Assembly: GCF_002217355.1 (NCBI RefSeq)
Contig: NZ_MUHA01000013.1
Coordinates: forward strand, 28,565 to 92,564
Length of the DNA: 64,000 bases
Reading direction: 5' to 3'
Origin: Flavobacterium oncorhynchi
GTDB taxonomy: Bacteria > Bacteroidota > Bacteroidia > Flavobacteriales > Flavobacteriaceae
The position numbers were made by a program, and so were the translations under genes. Each line of letters starts with the position of its first letter. Within the stretch, counting starts at the first letter, position 1. This document shows, in pieces, positions 1-9,376 of this stretch. Under the pieces are notes generated by a model. It was not told the DNA's origin, did not search any database, and worked only from the letters and a program-made list of their open reading frames with translations.

Positions 1-20
1 CTTATATTTCTTATATGGTT
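1..20 (+). repeat. CTTATATnn 9-mer repeat, cut by window edge
   Basis: Two 9-bp units (cttatattt, cttatatgg) lie just past the stop codon of aroA. The same motif recurs at 14234-14267 and at both ends of the element at 50481-50650, so it is a dispersed intergenic repeat. The left part may be missing because the window begins here. Confidence 0.5.
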
Positions 21-29
21 CAAAAAAAT

Positions 30-1259
30 TTACAATTCTGAAACTTGAAAGTTTAACGCTTTTAAATCGTTCCAGAAATCTGGGTATGATTTAGAAACCA
101 CTTCGGCATCATCAATAATAATTGGCACTTTGATTGCAAGCGGTGCAAATGCCATTGCCATACGGTGATCGTTGTAAGTTGCAATATGAACATCGTGATT
201 AATTTCTCCTGATCGCAATAAAGTCAAGCTATCATTAGTTACAGAAATATTGGCTCCTAATTTTGTAAGCTCGATTCTTAAAGCTTCAAGTCTATCCGTT
301 TCTTTAATTTTTAAAGTATGAAGACCTGTTAAATAGCATCCTATTCCTAAACCTAAACAAGTTACTACGATTGTTTGTGCAATATCTGGTGTATTATTCA
401 ATTCAAAATTTACATCTTCATATGCAAAACCTGCCTGTTTTTCCAAAGTCATTTGATTATTTTGGAAGGTAGTTTTTACACCCATTTTTTCATAAAGAGA
501 AACTAATTCTGAATCTCCTTGCAAGCTGTTTTCTTTATAGCTGCTTAAAGTTATTTTTGCAGCATCGGCCAAAGCCACGAGGCTGAAGAAATACGACGCA
601 GAACTCCAATCAGATTCTACAACCATTTCTTTCGATTCAACAGATTCTTTAGGATAAACTTTTATTACATTTCCCTCAAAACTAGTTTGAATATCCAAAT
701 CTTTTAACAGAGCCAAAGTCATTTTGATATACGGAATCGAAGTAATTTCTCCTTCTAAAGTCAACTCTAAACCATTCTCTAATTTTGCCGCTACTAACAA
801 TAACGCCGAAATATATTGGCTGCTAACATTCGCTGCTAAAGTAACTTTTGAAGCAGTTACTTTTTTTCCTTTGATTCGAATTGGCGGATAACCAACTTCT
901 TTTTCATATGAAATTTCAACTCCTAATTGTGCCAAAGCTTCAACTAAAATTTTAATCGGACGCTCTTGCATTCTGCTCGAACCTGTCATTACCACTTCTC
1001 TGCCTTCATTAACTGCAAAATATGCTGTTAAGAAACGCATTGCTGTTCCTGCATGATGAATGTCAACAATTTCGTCATTTCCAGCTAGAGCTTTCTGCAT
1101 TACTTCGCTGTCATCAGAGTTAGAAGTATTGGCTAATGTAATATTTGGAAATAAAGCTTTTAGTAATAATAAGCGATTTGTTTCGCTTTTAGAACCCGTG
1201 ATATTTAGTTGCGAATTATCAATCGTAAATTGTGAATTCGTGCTTAATTTTAAATTCAT
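30..1259 (-). CDS. aroA: 3-phosphoshikimate 1-carboxyvinyltransferase (EPSP synthase)
   Basis: Cytosolic enzyme of the shikimate pathway; joins phosphoenolpyruvate to shikimate-3-phosphate to give EPSP, the precursor of chorismate. The 409 residues show the family signatures: GSKSETNR at 22-29 (phosphate binding), AGTAMRF near 70, MTGSSRMQERP at 91-101, DWSSASYFF mid-protein, PDIAQT with the catalytic Asp, KETDR, and NDHRMAMAF near 363. The ATG start is followed by an unusual stretch (residues about 5-17, NSQFTIDNSQL) encoded by a degenerate 7-bp repeat, so the extreme N-terminus may be repeat-derived. It is slightly shorter than the usual 420-430 residues. It is the last gene of a minus-strand run, 98 bp after the MazG-like gene. 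Identification is secure. Confidence 0.97.
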   Translation of the reverse strand: MNLKLSTNSQFTIDNSQLNITGSKSETNRLLLLKALFPNITLANTSNSDDSEVMQKALAGNDEIVDIHHAGTAMRFLTAYFAVNEGREVVMTGSSRMQERPIKILVEALAQLGVEISYEKEVGYPPIRIKGKKVTASKVTLAANVSSQYISALLLVAAKLENGLELTLEGEITSIPYIKMTLALLKDLDIQTSFEGNVIKVYPKESVESKEMVVESDWSSASYFFSLVALADAAKITLSSYKENSLQGDSELVSLYEKMGVKTTFQNNQMTLEKQAGFAYEDVNFELNNTPDIAQTIVVTCLGLGIGCYLTGLHTLKIKETDRLEALRIELTKLGANISVTNDSLTLLRSGEINHDVHIATYNDHRMAMAFAPLAIKVPIIIDDAEVVSKSYPDFWNDLKALNFQVSEL

Positions 1260-1297
1260 GATTTTAGTTATGTGTTGCGAATTGTGAGTGACATAAT
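1208..1297. repeat. degenerate 7-bp repeat spanning the aroA start
   Basis: Read on the plus strand, five consecutive 7-mers (gcgaatt, atcaatc, gtaaatt, gtgaatt, cgtgctt) run through the first codons of aroA at 1211-1245. The 10-mer gttgcgaatt at 1208-1217 recurs at 1274-1283 in the intergenic DNA upstream of the gene, followed by further gtgagtg-like units. The repeat therefore crosses from the intergenic region into the coding sequence. Confidence 0.45.
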
Positions 1298-1357
1298 TCG
1301 AGTGCGCAATTTACCACTCCTCGCCCGTAAATCAAAATCTGAGTTAAAATTTCACAA

Positions 1358-1684
1358 TTATTTCAATTTATCGTTGTTTTTGTGACGATCTTTATCTCTA
1401 ACTGATTTTAAGTCCATTTTTTTATCAAAAGCGGCTTGTAAATCGATTCCTGTTTGATTCGCCAAACATAAAACAACGAAAACAACATCGGCTAATTCTT
1501 CGCCTAAATCTTTATTTTTATCACTTTCTTTTTCAGATTGTTCACCATAACGACGAGCAATAATTCTAGCCACTTCGCCTACTTCTTCTGTAAGCTGAGC
1601 CATATTTGTTAATTCGTTAAAATAACGAACGCCGTGTTCTTTTATCCAAGTATCAACATCTAACTGTGCATTTTTCAAATCCAT
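1358..1684 (-). CDS. MazG-like nucleotide pyrophosphohydrolase
   Basis: A 108-residue all-alpha NTP pyrophosphohydrolase that would hydrolyse (deoxy)nucleoside triphosphates to monophosphate and pyrophosphate, a house-cleaning role. The metal-binding EExxE-type motifs are visible as TEEVGE at 32-37 and GEELADV at 61-67, and the size fits the short single-domain class rather than the duplicated MazG of enterobacteria. The C-terminus is a charged tail. It starts 2 bp after the stop codon of the upstream DUF3857 gene, which points to co-transcription with that gene and probably with aroA. The exact substrate cannot be read from the sequence. Confidence 0.9.
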   Translation of the reverse strand: MDLKNAQLDVDTWIKEHGVRYFNELTNMAQLTEEVGEVARIIARRYGEQSEKESDKNKDLGEELADVVFVVLCLANQTGIDLQAAFDKKMDLKSVRDKDRHKNNDKLK

Positions 1685-1686
1685 CT

Positions 1687-3678
1687 TTAAGCTTTTTTTA
1701 GAACAATTTTTTCATTTTGACTAGCAATCATTTTTTGAAACAAAGTTTTCAATGCATTGTAGTCTTCAGCTGCAAAAATACTATTGTTAATGTCTTTTGA
1801 AAAGCTAAATTGAATTTTGTTTCCTTCGCTTAAAATATTTAATGATAAACTTATAGACTTATCTTCGAGCGAAAGTCTGGTTGATTTTGGAAGCATTTCT
1901 ACAATATAACCTTGTGGAATTTCCAAAATTGCAAAAACTTTCTCTTGTGTAGGATATCCAAAATAAACTCCCATTTGTCTATCTTCCTGTACAAAAGGAT
2001 TTTTTGACTGCGTATAAAACAACATAGGACTTACATACAATTTCCCTCCTATCCTTTCCACAAAATTATCAGTTTCAAAAGTAAAAGTTTCTACAAGCGG
2101 ATCGGAAATATTGGAAATTTTATTAGTTACTAAATAATCAGAAATCTTTAGATCGCCAAGCTGCTGCTCCAATTTTTCGAGATAATTCTCTTGGTTTTGT
2201 TTTCCGTTTTCGACTCTAAATCTATAAGCTTTATAATCTGTTCTTTGAATTCTAATTTTTCCATCGATTTTTCCCTCTTCATTAATTCTAAAGCTTATAT
2301 TAACATTTTCTCTTGAAGGTTGTAGCGGAACTAAATCAATTTCTTTAGAAGTTCCGTCACTCTTAATTAATCTTCCTTTCCAATTTAAAACATTTAAAGG
2401 AAGTATATCTGGTGATGTAAGTTTTCTAGATGCATCTAATAAAATTTGCTTTCCATCAATTTCAACTGCTGCAATTACATAATTAAACCCGGTTCTTGTA
2501 GGATAAATTGGAATTCCATTTTCAATTGTACTCACCAAAACGGGATTTGCTTCTATTCCTGCCCATTTCAACATAATTAACAGTATGAAATTGATTTCTA
2601 CAATATTTCCAGTTTGATCTTTATATGCTTTTTCAATTCCTTTATCTGTGTATAAACTATTAATTTCATTCCAGTTCATTTTATTCTGAACGAACTGAAA
2701 AATAACATTCATTCTATCTTTTTGAGACGGAACATTTGCAACTATCTTTTTTACGTCTTCCAACAAAAAACTATTATTATTGAGCTCTTTCCCAAAATGA
2801 TCATCTTTAAAAATAGTAGAAGCTACACCTTCCCATGTTATTGTATAATCCTTCACAGGCTGATCCGGCATTCGAACACGTTCTAATTCATGTTTAATAG
2901 AGCCTCGGTAATTCTCTATATTATTGACATAAGGTTCTTCTTTTAGCGCAGAGATATTTTTCCCCGAATAAAATGCATTAATCTGCTTGTAAGTCATCGT
3001 AAGACTTTGACCGTATTTATCTGTAAAACCCTGACTTCCAGTAACTATTTTAGAATTATTTTCTAAGACATGATTACCTACTAAAAGAGTTTTATAGACA
3101 TAATATTCTGGAAACTCTGTTTTATATTCAAAATAATTTAAAGGAATACTATATTGAAAATCAAAATCGGGAAATTGAACAATGTTTTCAGTCTTTAAAA
3201 TATATTTATATTCTATTATAGACCCAACTTTTACATTTGGAAATGTAATTGATTTTTCATTCCAGTATTCATTAATTTTCTTCTTGAATTGTGCTTGATT
3301 TTCAAGCTTTGTTTTTTCAATTTTACCATTTTCAAGATTGTAGGTTACCGCATTTGAAAATGTCAACAAGTCGTCATTTAAATTCTGATATCCAACATAA
3401 TATTGTACCTTCTGATTGGCCCATTTGAGACCATCTTTTTTGTATATTTTGATTTTAAATTCATAAGTATGAATTGCTGAAAAACCGGTTTTATCATTAT
3501 AAGTAAAGACCGTTTTCCCTTTTTTAAATAAAACTGCGGCTGCAGCTGAAGAATCTGCAGGATGTATTTTTTCCTGCAATTCATCAACAGTAACTTTTCC
3601 AAGCTCATAATTTTGAGCGTTGGTTTTCACAATTCCAAAGATTAAAAAAGCAATTAATACTAAGGTTTTAAAGTTCAT
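1687..3678 (-). CDS. DUF3857 protein with inactive transglutaminase-like domain (paralogue 1)
   Basis: A 663-residue exported protein with a signal peptide ending near residue 21 (TNAQ). It has the DUF3857 beta-sandwich (about 30-250), a transglutaminase-like core (about 300-420) and a C-terminal DUF3858-like region. Aligning the core with the third paralogue at 5711-7618, the nucleophile position is Ile359 (TGNIV instead of GDC) and the His position is Tyr400; only Asp415 (LLDAS) remains. It is therefore likely a non-enzymatic, possibly protein- or peptide-binding relative. It lies 1 bp after paralogue 2 and is clearly a tandem duplicate of it. Function unknown; a periplasmic or surface role is inferred from the signal peptide. 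Confidence 0.85.
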   Translation of the reverse strand: MNFKTLVLIAFLIFGIVKTNAQNYELGKVTVDELQEKIHPADSSAAAAVLFKKGKTVFTYNDKTGFSAIHTYEFKIKIYKKDGLKWANQKVQYYVGYQNLNDDLLTFSNAVTYNLENGKIEKTKLENQAQFKKKINEYWNEKSITFPNVKVGSIIEYKYILKTENIVQFPDFDFQYSIPLNYFEYKTEFPEYYVYKTLLVGNHVLENNSKIVTGSQGFTDKYGQSLTMTYKQINAFYSGKNISALKEEPYVNNIENYRGSIKHELERVRMPDQPVKDYTITWEGVASTIFKDDHFGKELNNNSFLLEDVKKIVANVPSQKDRMNVIFQFVQNKMNWNEINSLYTDKGIEKAYKDQTGNIVEINFILLIMLKWAGIEANPVLVSTIENGIPIYPTRTGFNYVIAAVEIDGKQILLDASRKLTSPDILPLNVLNWKGRLIKSDGTSKEIDLVPLQPSRENVNISFRINEEGKIDGKIRIQRTDYKAYRFRVENGKQNQENYLEKLEQQLGDLKISDYLVTNKISNISDPLVETFTFETDNFVERIGGKLYVSPMLFYTQSKNPFVQEDRQMGVYFGYPTQEKVFAILEIPQGYIVEMLPKSTRLSLEDKSISLSLNILSEGNKIQFSFSKDINNSIFAAEDYNALKTLFQKMIASQNEKIVLKKA

Positions 3679-3679
3679 A

Positions 3680-5689
3680 TTAAATTCTTTTTAAAACTAT
3701 TTTCTCTGTTTCTTTAGCAATCATTCCTTTATAATATTCTTTCAGCATATCGTATTGATCCGTTGAAACAATTGCTTCATTTATCTGATGCTGAATATTT
3801 AATTGCAATGTACTGCCATCTGAAGCAATATTAAATTTAAAGCTTCCTAAATTATCCTCCATATTAATAATGGCAGGTTTTGGAAGAGTCTCAACTGCAA
3901 AACCTTCTGGAATCCTAATAATAATATTATATTTATCTAAAAACGGATACCCAAAATCTACTGGATATTCTCTTACTTCTTGTTTAAATGGATTTTTTTC
4001 GTTTGTAAAAAACAACATTGGGCTAACGTATATTTTACCTCCTATAACTTCGCATAAATTATTCCCTGCAAACGAATATGATTCTGTAATTGGCATTAAG
4101 AGATCTTTTTCGTTTGTTTTTGAGTAATCAGAAATTTCTATTTTATTATTCTCATTCTCTAGTTTTTCTAAATATTCTTCTTCTTTTAAACTAAAAATAT
4201 TCTTTCTGGTAATCATCGCATTATAATCTGTACACTGCCTTCTTGTTTTTCCTGTAACTTTACCTTCTGGATCAATACTGTAATTTATAAAAACAATATC
4301 ATTTGAAGCCTTTTTAGGCATTAAATCCACCTCTTCAGAACTGCCGTCTTTTCTAATTAATCTTCCTAACCAGTTTAACGCTCTAAATGGTAAAACATTT
4401 GGAGTTGCAAATTTATCCGAAGCGTCTAATAAAATATTTCCATTTGGTGTTTCAACAGCAGCAATTACATAATTGAAAGCGGTTCTATTTGGAAAAACTG
4501 AAATTCCATTAGAACGTGTACTTACTAAAACTGGATTTGCGGTTAATCCTGCATTGCGCAGCATAGCCGTTAACATCAAGTTGATATCGGCAATGTTTCC
4601 TGTTTTTTCTTTATACGCTTTTTTTACTCCATTATCACAGCCATATCCGTAGTAATCATTCCATTTTATATTTTCTTTAACATGATTAAAAATTGCTGAA
4701 ATTTTTTCTTCCATAGTATTTTTATCAGCTAATATTTTCTTCAAATCTTCCTCGAAATAGCCAGTTTTATTTAATTCCGGACCAAAATCATCATAATCAT
4801 AAATTGTTTTTGTTACAGAATTCCAATCTGTTGAAAAAGTCTTTAGTGGTGAATTTGGAAATCTGGTCATCGATAATTCGTGTGCGATGCTTGATGTGTA
4901 ATTATCAATATTATTAACATACGCTTCCTCTTTCATTGCTGGAAAATCCGTAGCAACGTAAGTAGTTTGCGTTTCTTGATAAGCTACTTTATCTTGCGAA
5001 AAACTAGTTCGAGAAACACCATCAGATCGCTCTTTACTAGTGAAGATAATATCTTTTGAGTTCTTCTCAGTTGTAATTTTTGGATAAACGTATCCTCTTT
5101 GTTTTGTATTAAAAACATAATACTCAGGAACGTACGTTTTAAACTCTGAATAATTCACTGGAATGCTGCTCTGAAAATCCCACTCCCTAATTGACTGAGC
5201 ACTAGGACTTCTTACCGAATAACTAAATTCGATAACTGACCCTTCTTTTACATTAGGCATCGTAATCTTCTTTTGTCCTCTAAATTTGTTTACAACTTCA
5301 TCAAAAGCTCCATCGCTTTTTAGCTTTGTTTTTTCAATTTTACCGTCTACCAGATTATAAGTCACTGCATCAGAAAAACTAACTTTTTCTTTAAAACTAC
5401 CGTTATTATAATACCAAACTTTTTGGTTTGCCCACTCGTATCCTTCTTTTTTGTAAATTTTAATTCTGGTTTCAACGTCTGTCAAAGTAATAAACCCGTC
5501 GTTTGCGTCATATTCAATTCTTGTTTTTCCTTTTTTGTATAAGATCGCTGCGACGGCCGATGAGTCTTTAGGATGAACTTTTTGTTCCAGTTCTGCAATT
5601 GACACTTTTCCTAATTTAAATTCCTGCGCGTTTATTTTTGAAACAAACAACAACAGAATTGATAAACATAATGGTTTACTAAATTTCAT
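3680..5689 (-). CDS. DUF3857 protein with inactive transglutaminase-like domain (paralogue 2)
   Basis: A 669-residue exported protein (signal peptide ending KINAQ) with the same three-part layout as its downstream neighbour, sharing phrases such as KLGKVS, YVNNI, NPVLVST and LLDAS. At the transglutaminase active site it reads TGNIADIN, with no Cys, and FNYVIAA, with no His, so the catalytic Cys and His are missing here too. The spacing of 1 bp to paralogue 1 and 21 bp from paralogue 3 shows one operon. Codon use looks like that of its neighbours and there is no sign of recent transfer. Function is not known. Confidence 0.85.
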   Translation of the reverse strand: MKFSKPLCLSILLLFVSKINAQEFKLGKVSIAELEQKVHPKDSSAVAAILYKKGKTRIEYDANDGFITLTDVETRIKIYKKEGYEWANQKVWYYNNGSFKEKVSFSDAVTYNLVDGKIEKTKLKSDGAFDEVVNKFRGQKKITMPNVKEGSVIEFSYSVRSPSAQSIREWDFQSSIPVNYSEFKTYVPEYYVFNTKQRGYVYPKITTEKNSKDIIFTSKERSDGVSRTSFSQDKVAYQETQTTYVATDFPAMKEEAYVNNIDNYTSSIAHELSMTRFPNSPLKTFSTDWNSVTKTIYDYDDFGPELNKTGYFEEDLKKILADKNTMEEKISAIFNHVKENIKWNDYYGYGCDNGVKKAYKEKTGNIADINLMLTAMLRNAGLTANPVLVSTRSNGISVFPNRTAFNYVIAAVETPNGNILLDASDKFATPNVLPFRALNWLGRLIRKDGSSEEVDLMPKKASNDIVFINYSIDPEGKVTGKTRRQCTDYNAMITRKNIFSLKEEEYLEKLENENNKIEISDYSKTNEKDLLMPITESYSFAGNNLCEVIGGKIYVSPMLFFTNEKNPFKQEVREYPVDFGYPFLDKYNIIIRIPEGFAVETLPKPAIINMEDNLGSFKFNIASDGSTLQLNIQHQINEAIVSTDQYDMLKEYYKGMIAKETEKIVLKRI

Positions 5690-5710
5690 TTTGGTTATGG
5701 TTTATTTGGG

Positions 5711-7618
5711 TTAGTTTTTGGTTAATATAATTTTTGCGTTATCGTTTCGCGAAACTTGCTCCATAAAAAGTCTATACTCATCATATTCTTTACTAGAATA
5801 CTTTCCGTGATTTAAATACATAGACCTTTTATAGGTTAGCTTATTATTTTCTTTTTTAATTATCTCTGTTTTATATTCTCCGAATTTTCCTTTAAGCTCG
5901 TAATTTTGAGGAAGAAATTCGATACTAAAACCTGTAGGAAGATTTATTTCAATTTCATCTGTATCTAAATAACCGCGTTGAATTTGAAATGGATTTTTAC
6001 GGTTTCTTATTCGTTTAACATTATTTGAGTTTTGATTGAAAGCATCAACAGTAAAAATCATTTTATTTCCTGTGATAGCGCCATAACTAGCTGCTGTTAA
6101 TTGTATATCTTCAGCGAAACGAATATTTTCTTTATCGTTTTCAAATGTTATTTTACCAAGTTTGATGTTATTAATATTATCCCAGTATTTTTTATAATGT
6201 GCTTCTTTTTCTGTAGGCTGAAGTTTTTCAATTTGTTGCTTAATTCCATATTGAGAACCTGCTGAAATAATATTTACTTTACCTGAAAAAATACCATTTT
6301 CGTCTAAAGAATAGCTTCCTTTACTGAATTGAGTATTATCTTTTGATTCATAAATTTTTGTTCTTATTATTTCGCCTCCTTCTGGTTTAATTACGATAAC
6401 TTTTCGATTATCCGTAAAATTTGCTTGATATCCAAAAGGATCACTTTGACTTGTACATTCTAAAAAAACATATTTATCATTATTTGGTATACATAAAATT
6501 GCATGATTTCCTTCTATCGAAAAGAAATCCTCATCAATATCTTTTAGATCACGATCACCATATAATTCAGTATAATATGACGGAACTCCTACAACATCTA
6601 AAAGCGCTCTTGTATAATTAGATAATGCTTTACAGTCTCCGTATCCTAAACGATCAACATCTGTTGCCAGCATAGGTTTAAAACCTCCAATACCTAATTG
6701 AATACTCACATATCTGGATTTCTCCTGTACATATTGATAAATGATTTTTGCTTTTTTTATAGGATCCGTTTCATTGCCGACAAGTGTTTTAATTTTTGTT
6801 TTAGTTTCTTCTGGTAAAATTGTAGTTCCATTTAAAATTTTATCCGAAAACCATTTTCCATACTCAGACCAGGTTTTAGCATTTCCATCAACTCCTTCTA
6901 AATTAAAATACTCTAACCCCATCGTTACTCGTGGATATAAATCTCTAAAAGCAGGACTGTAATCTTCTGGTCTTTGAGCAAAAATATTGGCTGCTGTATA
7001 GGAAATCTGAGTATCAGTCTCTTTTTCTTTTTTGATCTTAAAAACCGAGAATTGAAACTCTTTTTTCCTGAATCCAAGCGCATTAGGAAAAGTAACATTC
7101 AATACACTTTTTTCGACACTAAGAAAATAACTTTCAAGGGGATACCAACTAGGAATAAAAGCAGTTGTACTAGTTTCAATTTCACTATTATATACAACTG
7201 TAAACGGATAAGACACTGGAATATAGTTTAGATACAGCACTCTATTTTCAGAAAAAAGCGTTCCACCGCTAACTGCACTTTGGTCAATAAAATCTTTTCG
7301 TTTTATTTTTTTTATTTCGTTTCCAAATGCATCATAAACAATTGCTTCGATACTTTTTATTGAAGTTGTTTTATTATAATGTTCAAAAGCATCAATATCA
7401 TTTAATCCTTTATCATTTAAAACAGATACGACTCTTTGTTTTTTAATATTCATGCTTCGCTGCGAAGCAATAATAATATCAGTTTGATCTAAACGAACAA
7501 CGGCATTTGCATTCTCTTTTAAGCTATCTGCGATCGTTAAAACAGAATATTCGTTCTTTTGGGCAAAAGAAGTGGAGAAAAATGCGAGAAAAAATAACGT
7601 AATAAAAGCAGTTTTCAT
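5711..7618 (-). CDS. DUF3857/transglutaminase-like protein with intact Cys-His (paralogue 3)
   Basis: A 635-residue exported protein (signal peptide MKTAFITLFFLAFFSTSFAQ). An N-terminal DUF3857 domain is followed by a transglutaminase core in which GYGDCKALS (Cys329) and GNHAIL (His372) are kept, with Glu387 in FLECTSQ at the place of the usual Asp. This is the only one of the three paralogues that could be catalytic, as a thiol protease or amide-bond enzyme of the transglutaminase fold. It is the first gene of the trio, 64 bp after dtd. The C-terminal part ends in a DUF3858-like beta domain. Substrate unknown; periplasmic location inferred. Confidence 0.87.
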   Translation of the reverse strand: MKTAFITLFFLAFFSTSFAQKNEYSVLTIADSLKENANAVVRLDQTDIIIASQRSMNIKKQRVVSVLNDKGLNDIDAFEHYNKTTSIKSIEAIVYDAFGNEIKKIKRKDFIDQSAVSGGTLFSENRVLYLNYIPVSYPFTVVYNSEIETSTTAFIPSWYPLESYFLSVEKSVLNVTFPNALGFRKKEFQFSVFKIKKEKETDTQISYTAANIFAQRPEDYSPAFRDLYPRVTMGLEYFNLEGVDGNAKTWSEYGKWFSDKILNGTTILPEETKTKIKTLVGNETDPIKKAKIIYQYVQEKSRYVSIQLGIGGFKPMLATDVDRLGYGDCKALSNYTRALLDVVGVPSYYTELYGDRDLKDIDEDFFSIEGNHAILCIPNNDKYVFLECTSQSDPFGYQANFTDNRKVIVIKPEGGEIIRTKIYESKDNTQFSKGSYSLDENGIFSGKVNIISAGSQYGIKQQIEKLQPTEKEAHYKKYWDNINNIKLGKITFENDKENIRFAEDIQLTAASYGAITGNKMIFTVDAFNQNSNNVKRIRNRKNPFQIQRGYLDTDEIEINLPTGFSIEFLPQNYELKGKFGEYKTEIIKKENNKLTYKRSMYLNHGKYSSKEYDEYRLFMEQVSRNDNAKIILTKN

Positions 7619-7682
7619 TAGTAAGTAATTTCGCCAAATATATATTATTTTTAGAAATCCTTAACATTTGTCTAATGATTTT

Positions 7683-8135
7683 TTAATCTCTGTTTTTACT
7701 GTCTATTAAAATAGTAACAGGTCCATCATTTATCAGACTTACCTTCATATCAGCGCCAAAAATTCCAGTTTGTACTTTTTTATCGAACTCTTTTTCTAAA
7801 GATTTTACAAAGTTCTCATACATGGGAATCGCAAATTCAGGTTTTGCGGCTTTTATGTAAGATGGTCGGTTTCCTTTTTTTGTAGAAGCGTGAAGTGTAA
7901 ATTGACTAACGACAATTATATCGCCGTCGATGTCTTGAACCGAGCAGTTCATAACGTCATTTTCGTCTCCAAAAATTCTCATTTTTACTATTTTTCCAGC
8001 AAGCCAGTCAATATCTTCCTGAGTATCGGCATCTTCAATTCCAATTAAAATCAATAACCCTTTTTTTATGTCGGCTGTTTTTTGACCATCGACTGTTACA
8101 GATGCTTCGGAAACTCTTTGGACAACTACTCTCAT
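7683..8135 (-). CDS. dtd: D-aminoacyl-tRNA deacylase
   Basis: Cytosolic homodimeric proofreading enzyme that removes D-amino acids (classically D-Tyr) from tRNA. The 150-residue length is typical and the hallmark motifs are present: the N-terminus MRVVVQRVSEASVTVDG, the active-site SQFTLHA near residue 78, and NDGPVTILID near the end, containing the cross-subunit Gly-cisPro (GP) pair. The ATG start is unambiguous. It lies between rsgA (130 bp upstream, with a repeat in the gap) and the DUF3857 trio. Confidence 0.97.
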   Translation of the reverse strand: MRVVVQRVSEASVTVDGQKTADIKKGLLILIGIEDADTQEDIDWLAGKIVKMRIFGDENDVMNCSVQDIDGDIIVVSQFTLHASTKKGNRPSYIKAAKPEFAIPMYENFVKSLEKEFDKKVQTGIFGADMKVSLINDGPVTILIDSKNRD

Positions 8136-8151
8136 TCTTTGCTTTTATTTT

Positions 8152-8262
8152 TAGCCACAGATTAAAAGGATTAAAAAGATTTCAAAATCAATATGTTAGA
8201 TACACTTCGGTACATCTCTACAATAAAATCACTTTTGTATTCTGTTTTGGAATTTGGAATTT
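8152..8262. repeat. intergenic repeat fragments (AGCCACAGATT type and GGAATTT 7-mers)
   Basis: The rsgA-dtd gap carries agccacagatt followed by near-repeated aaaaggatt/aaaaagatt units. The same agccacagatt opening occurs at 36257, before lysC. At 8249-8262 two ggaattt 7-mers stand side by side. These match the style of the other degenerate short-period repeats in the window. No gene is seen here. Confidence 0.4.
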
Positions 8263-8265
8263 TAA

Positions 8266-9243
8266 TTACTTTCTCGTTTCATCACTTGCTGCACGATCAT
8301 CACCATAAATATCAGTTCGGTAATGTTCCTCATCGCCTTCTAATATCTTAAGATAACTGTTGTAGCGCGACCAGGCGATTTCATCTTTTTCTAAAGCAGC
8401 TTTTATGGCGCAATGCGGTTCTTCTTTATGCAAACAGTTATTGAACTTACATTGATCTTTAAGCTTAAAAAATTCTGGAAAATAACCACTGATTTCTGTT
8501 GGTTCCATATCAACAATTCCGAAACCTTTAATTCCTGGTGTGTCAATAATTCGGGCATCAAAAGACAGATCATACATTTCAGCAAAAGTTGTTGTATGCT
8601 GTCCCTGTTTACTTTGTTCTGAAATTACGGTAGTTTTTAAATGAAGGCTTGGTTCCATCGCATTCACCAAAGTTGATTTTCCAACTCCAGAATGTCCTGA
8701 GAACATACTTACTTTTCCAACCATCATTTCTTTCAATTTATCAACTCCTTTATTTTCTGTTGAAGAAATTCTTAGGCATTTATATCCTATTTCGGTATAA
8801 ATATGTTGTAAATAAAGCTGATCGTCTAAAGTCTGTTCATTCAGCGTATCAATTTTATTAAAAATTAGAACAGCTTCAATTCCATATGCTTCGGCAGTAA
8901 CCAAAAAGCGGTCGATAAAACTTGTTGTTGTTGGTGGATTATCAATTGTAACCAACAAAAATACCTGATCGATATTCGAAGCTATAATATGAATCTGCTT
9001 GGATAAATTAACCGATTTACGAACGATGTAGTTTTTTCTTTCGTGAATATTATGAATTGTTCCCGTTAAAGCATCCGAAGTTTCCTCTAATTCATAATCG
9101 ACAATATCGCCTACAGCAATAGGATTGGTACTTTTAATTCCTTTCATCCTAAACTTCCCTTTCATACGGCATTCGATAAAATCGCCTTTTTCAGATTTTA
9201 CGGTATACCAACTTCCTGTAGACTTATAAACGGTTCCTGTCAT
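8266..9243 (-). CDS. rsgA: ribosome small-subunit GTPase RsgA
   Basis: Circularly permuted GTPase that acts late in 30S ribosomal subunit assembly. In the 325 residues the permuted order is clear: an OB fold at about 1-70, G4 NKID at 129-132, G1 GHSGVGKS at 183-190, G3 DTPG at 234-237, then the zinc knuckle C265, C270, H272, C278. The ATG start at 9241-9243 gives a full-length OB domain. It is the first gene of the minus-strand run leading towards dtd, and the repeat tttagattgctta occurs twice just upstream (9252-9277). Confidence 0.97.
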   Translation of the reverse strand: MTGTVYKSTGSWYTVKSEKGDFIECRMKGKFRMKGIKSTNPIAVGDIVDYELEETSDALTGTIHNIHERKNYIVRKSVNLSKQIHIIASNIDQVFLLVTIDNPPTTTSFIDRFLVTAEAYGIEAVLIFNKIDTLNEQTLDDQLYLQHIYTEIGYKCLRISSTENKGVDKLKEMMVGKVSMFSGHSGVGKSTLVNAMEPSLHLKTTVISEQSKQGQHTTTFAEMYDLSFDARIIDTPGIKGFGIVDMEPTEISGYFPEFFKLKDQCKFNNCLHKEEPHCAIKAALEKDEIAWSRYNSYLKILEGDEEHYRTDIYGDDRAASDETRK

Positions 9244-9282
9244 TCTTTAATTTTAGATTGCTTATTTTAGATTGCTTTATAA

Positions 9283-9345
9283 ACCTAAAAAAATAAAAGG
9301 CAAAATTACGTTTTTAGAATGGAACAACGCAATTTCGCCTTTTAA
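9283..9345 (-). terminator. terminator after the VIT/plug fusion gene
   Basis: Imperfect inverted repeat: aaaaggcaaaattacg near 9295-9310 pairs with cgcaatttcgcctttt near 9329-9344. On the minus strand the stem is followed by a T-rich run (TTTTATTTTTTTAGG). It would end transcription of the large gene at 9377-12784 before rsgA. Confidence 0.55.
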
Positions 9346-9376
9346 ATTTAAAAGACATCCGTTTAATTAGAAGACT

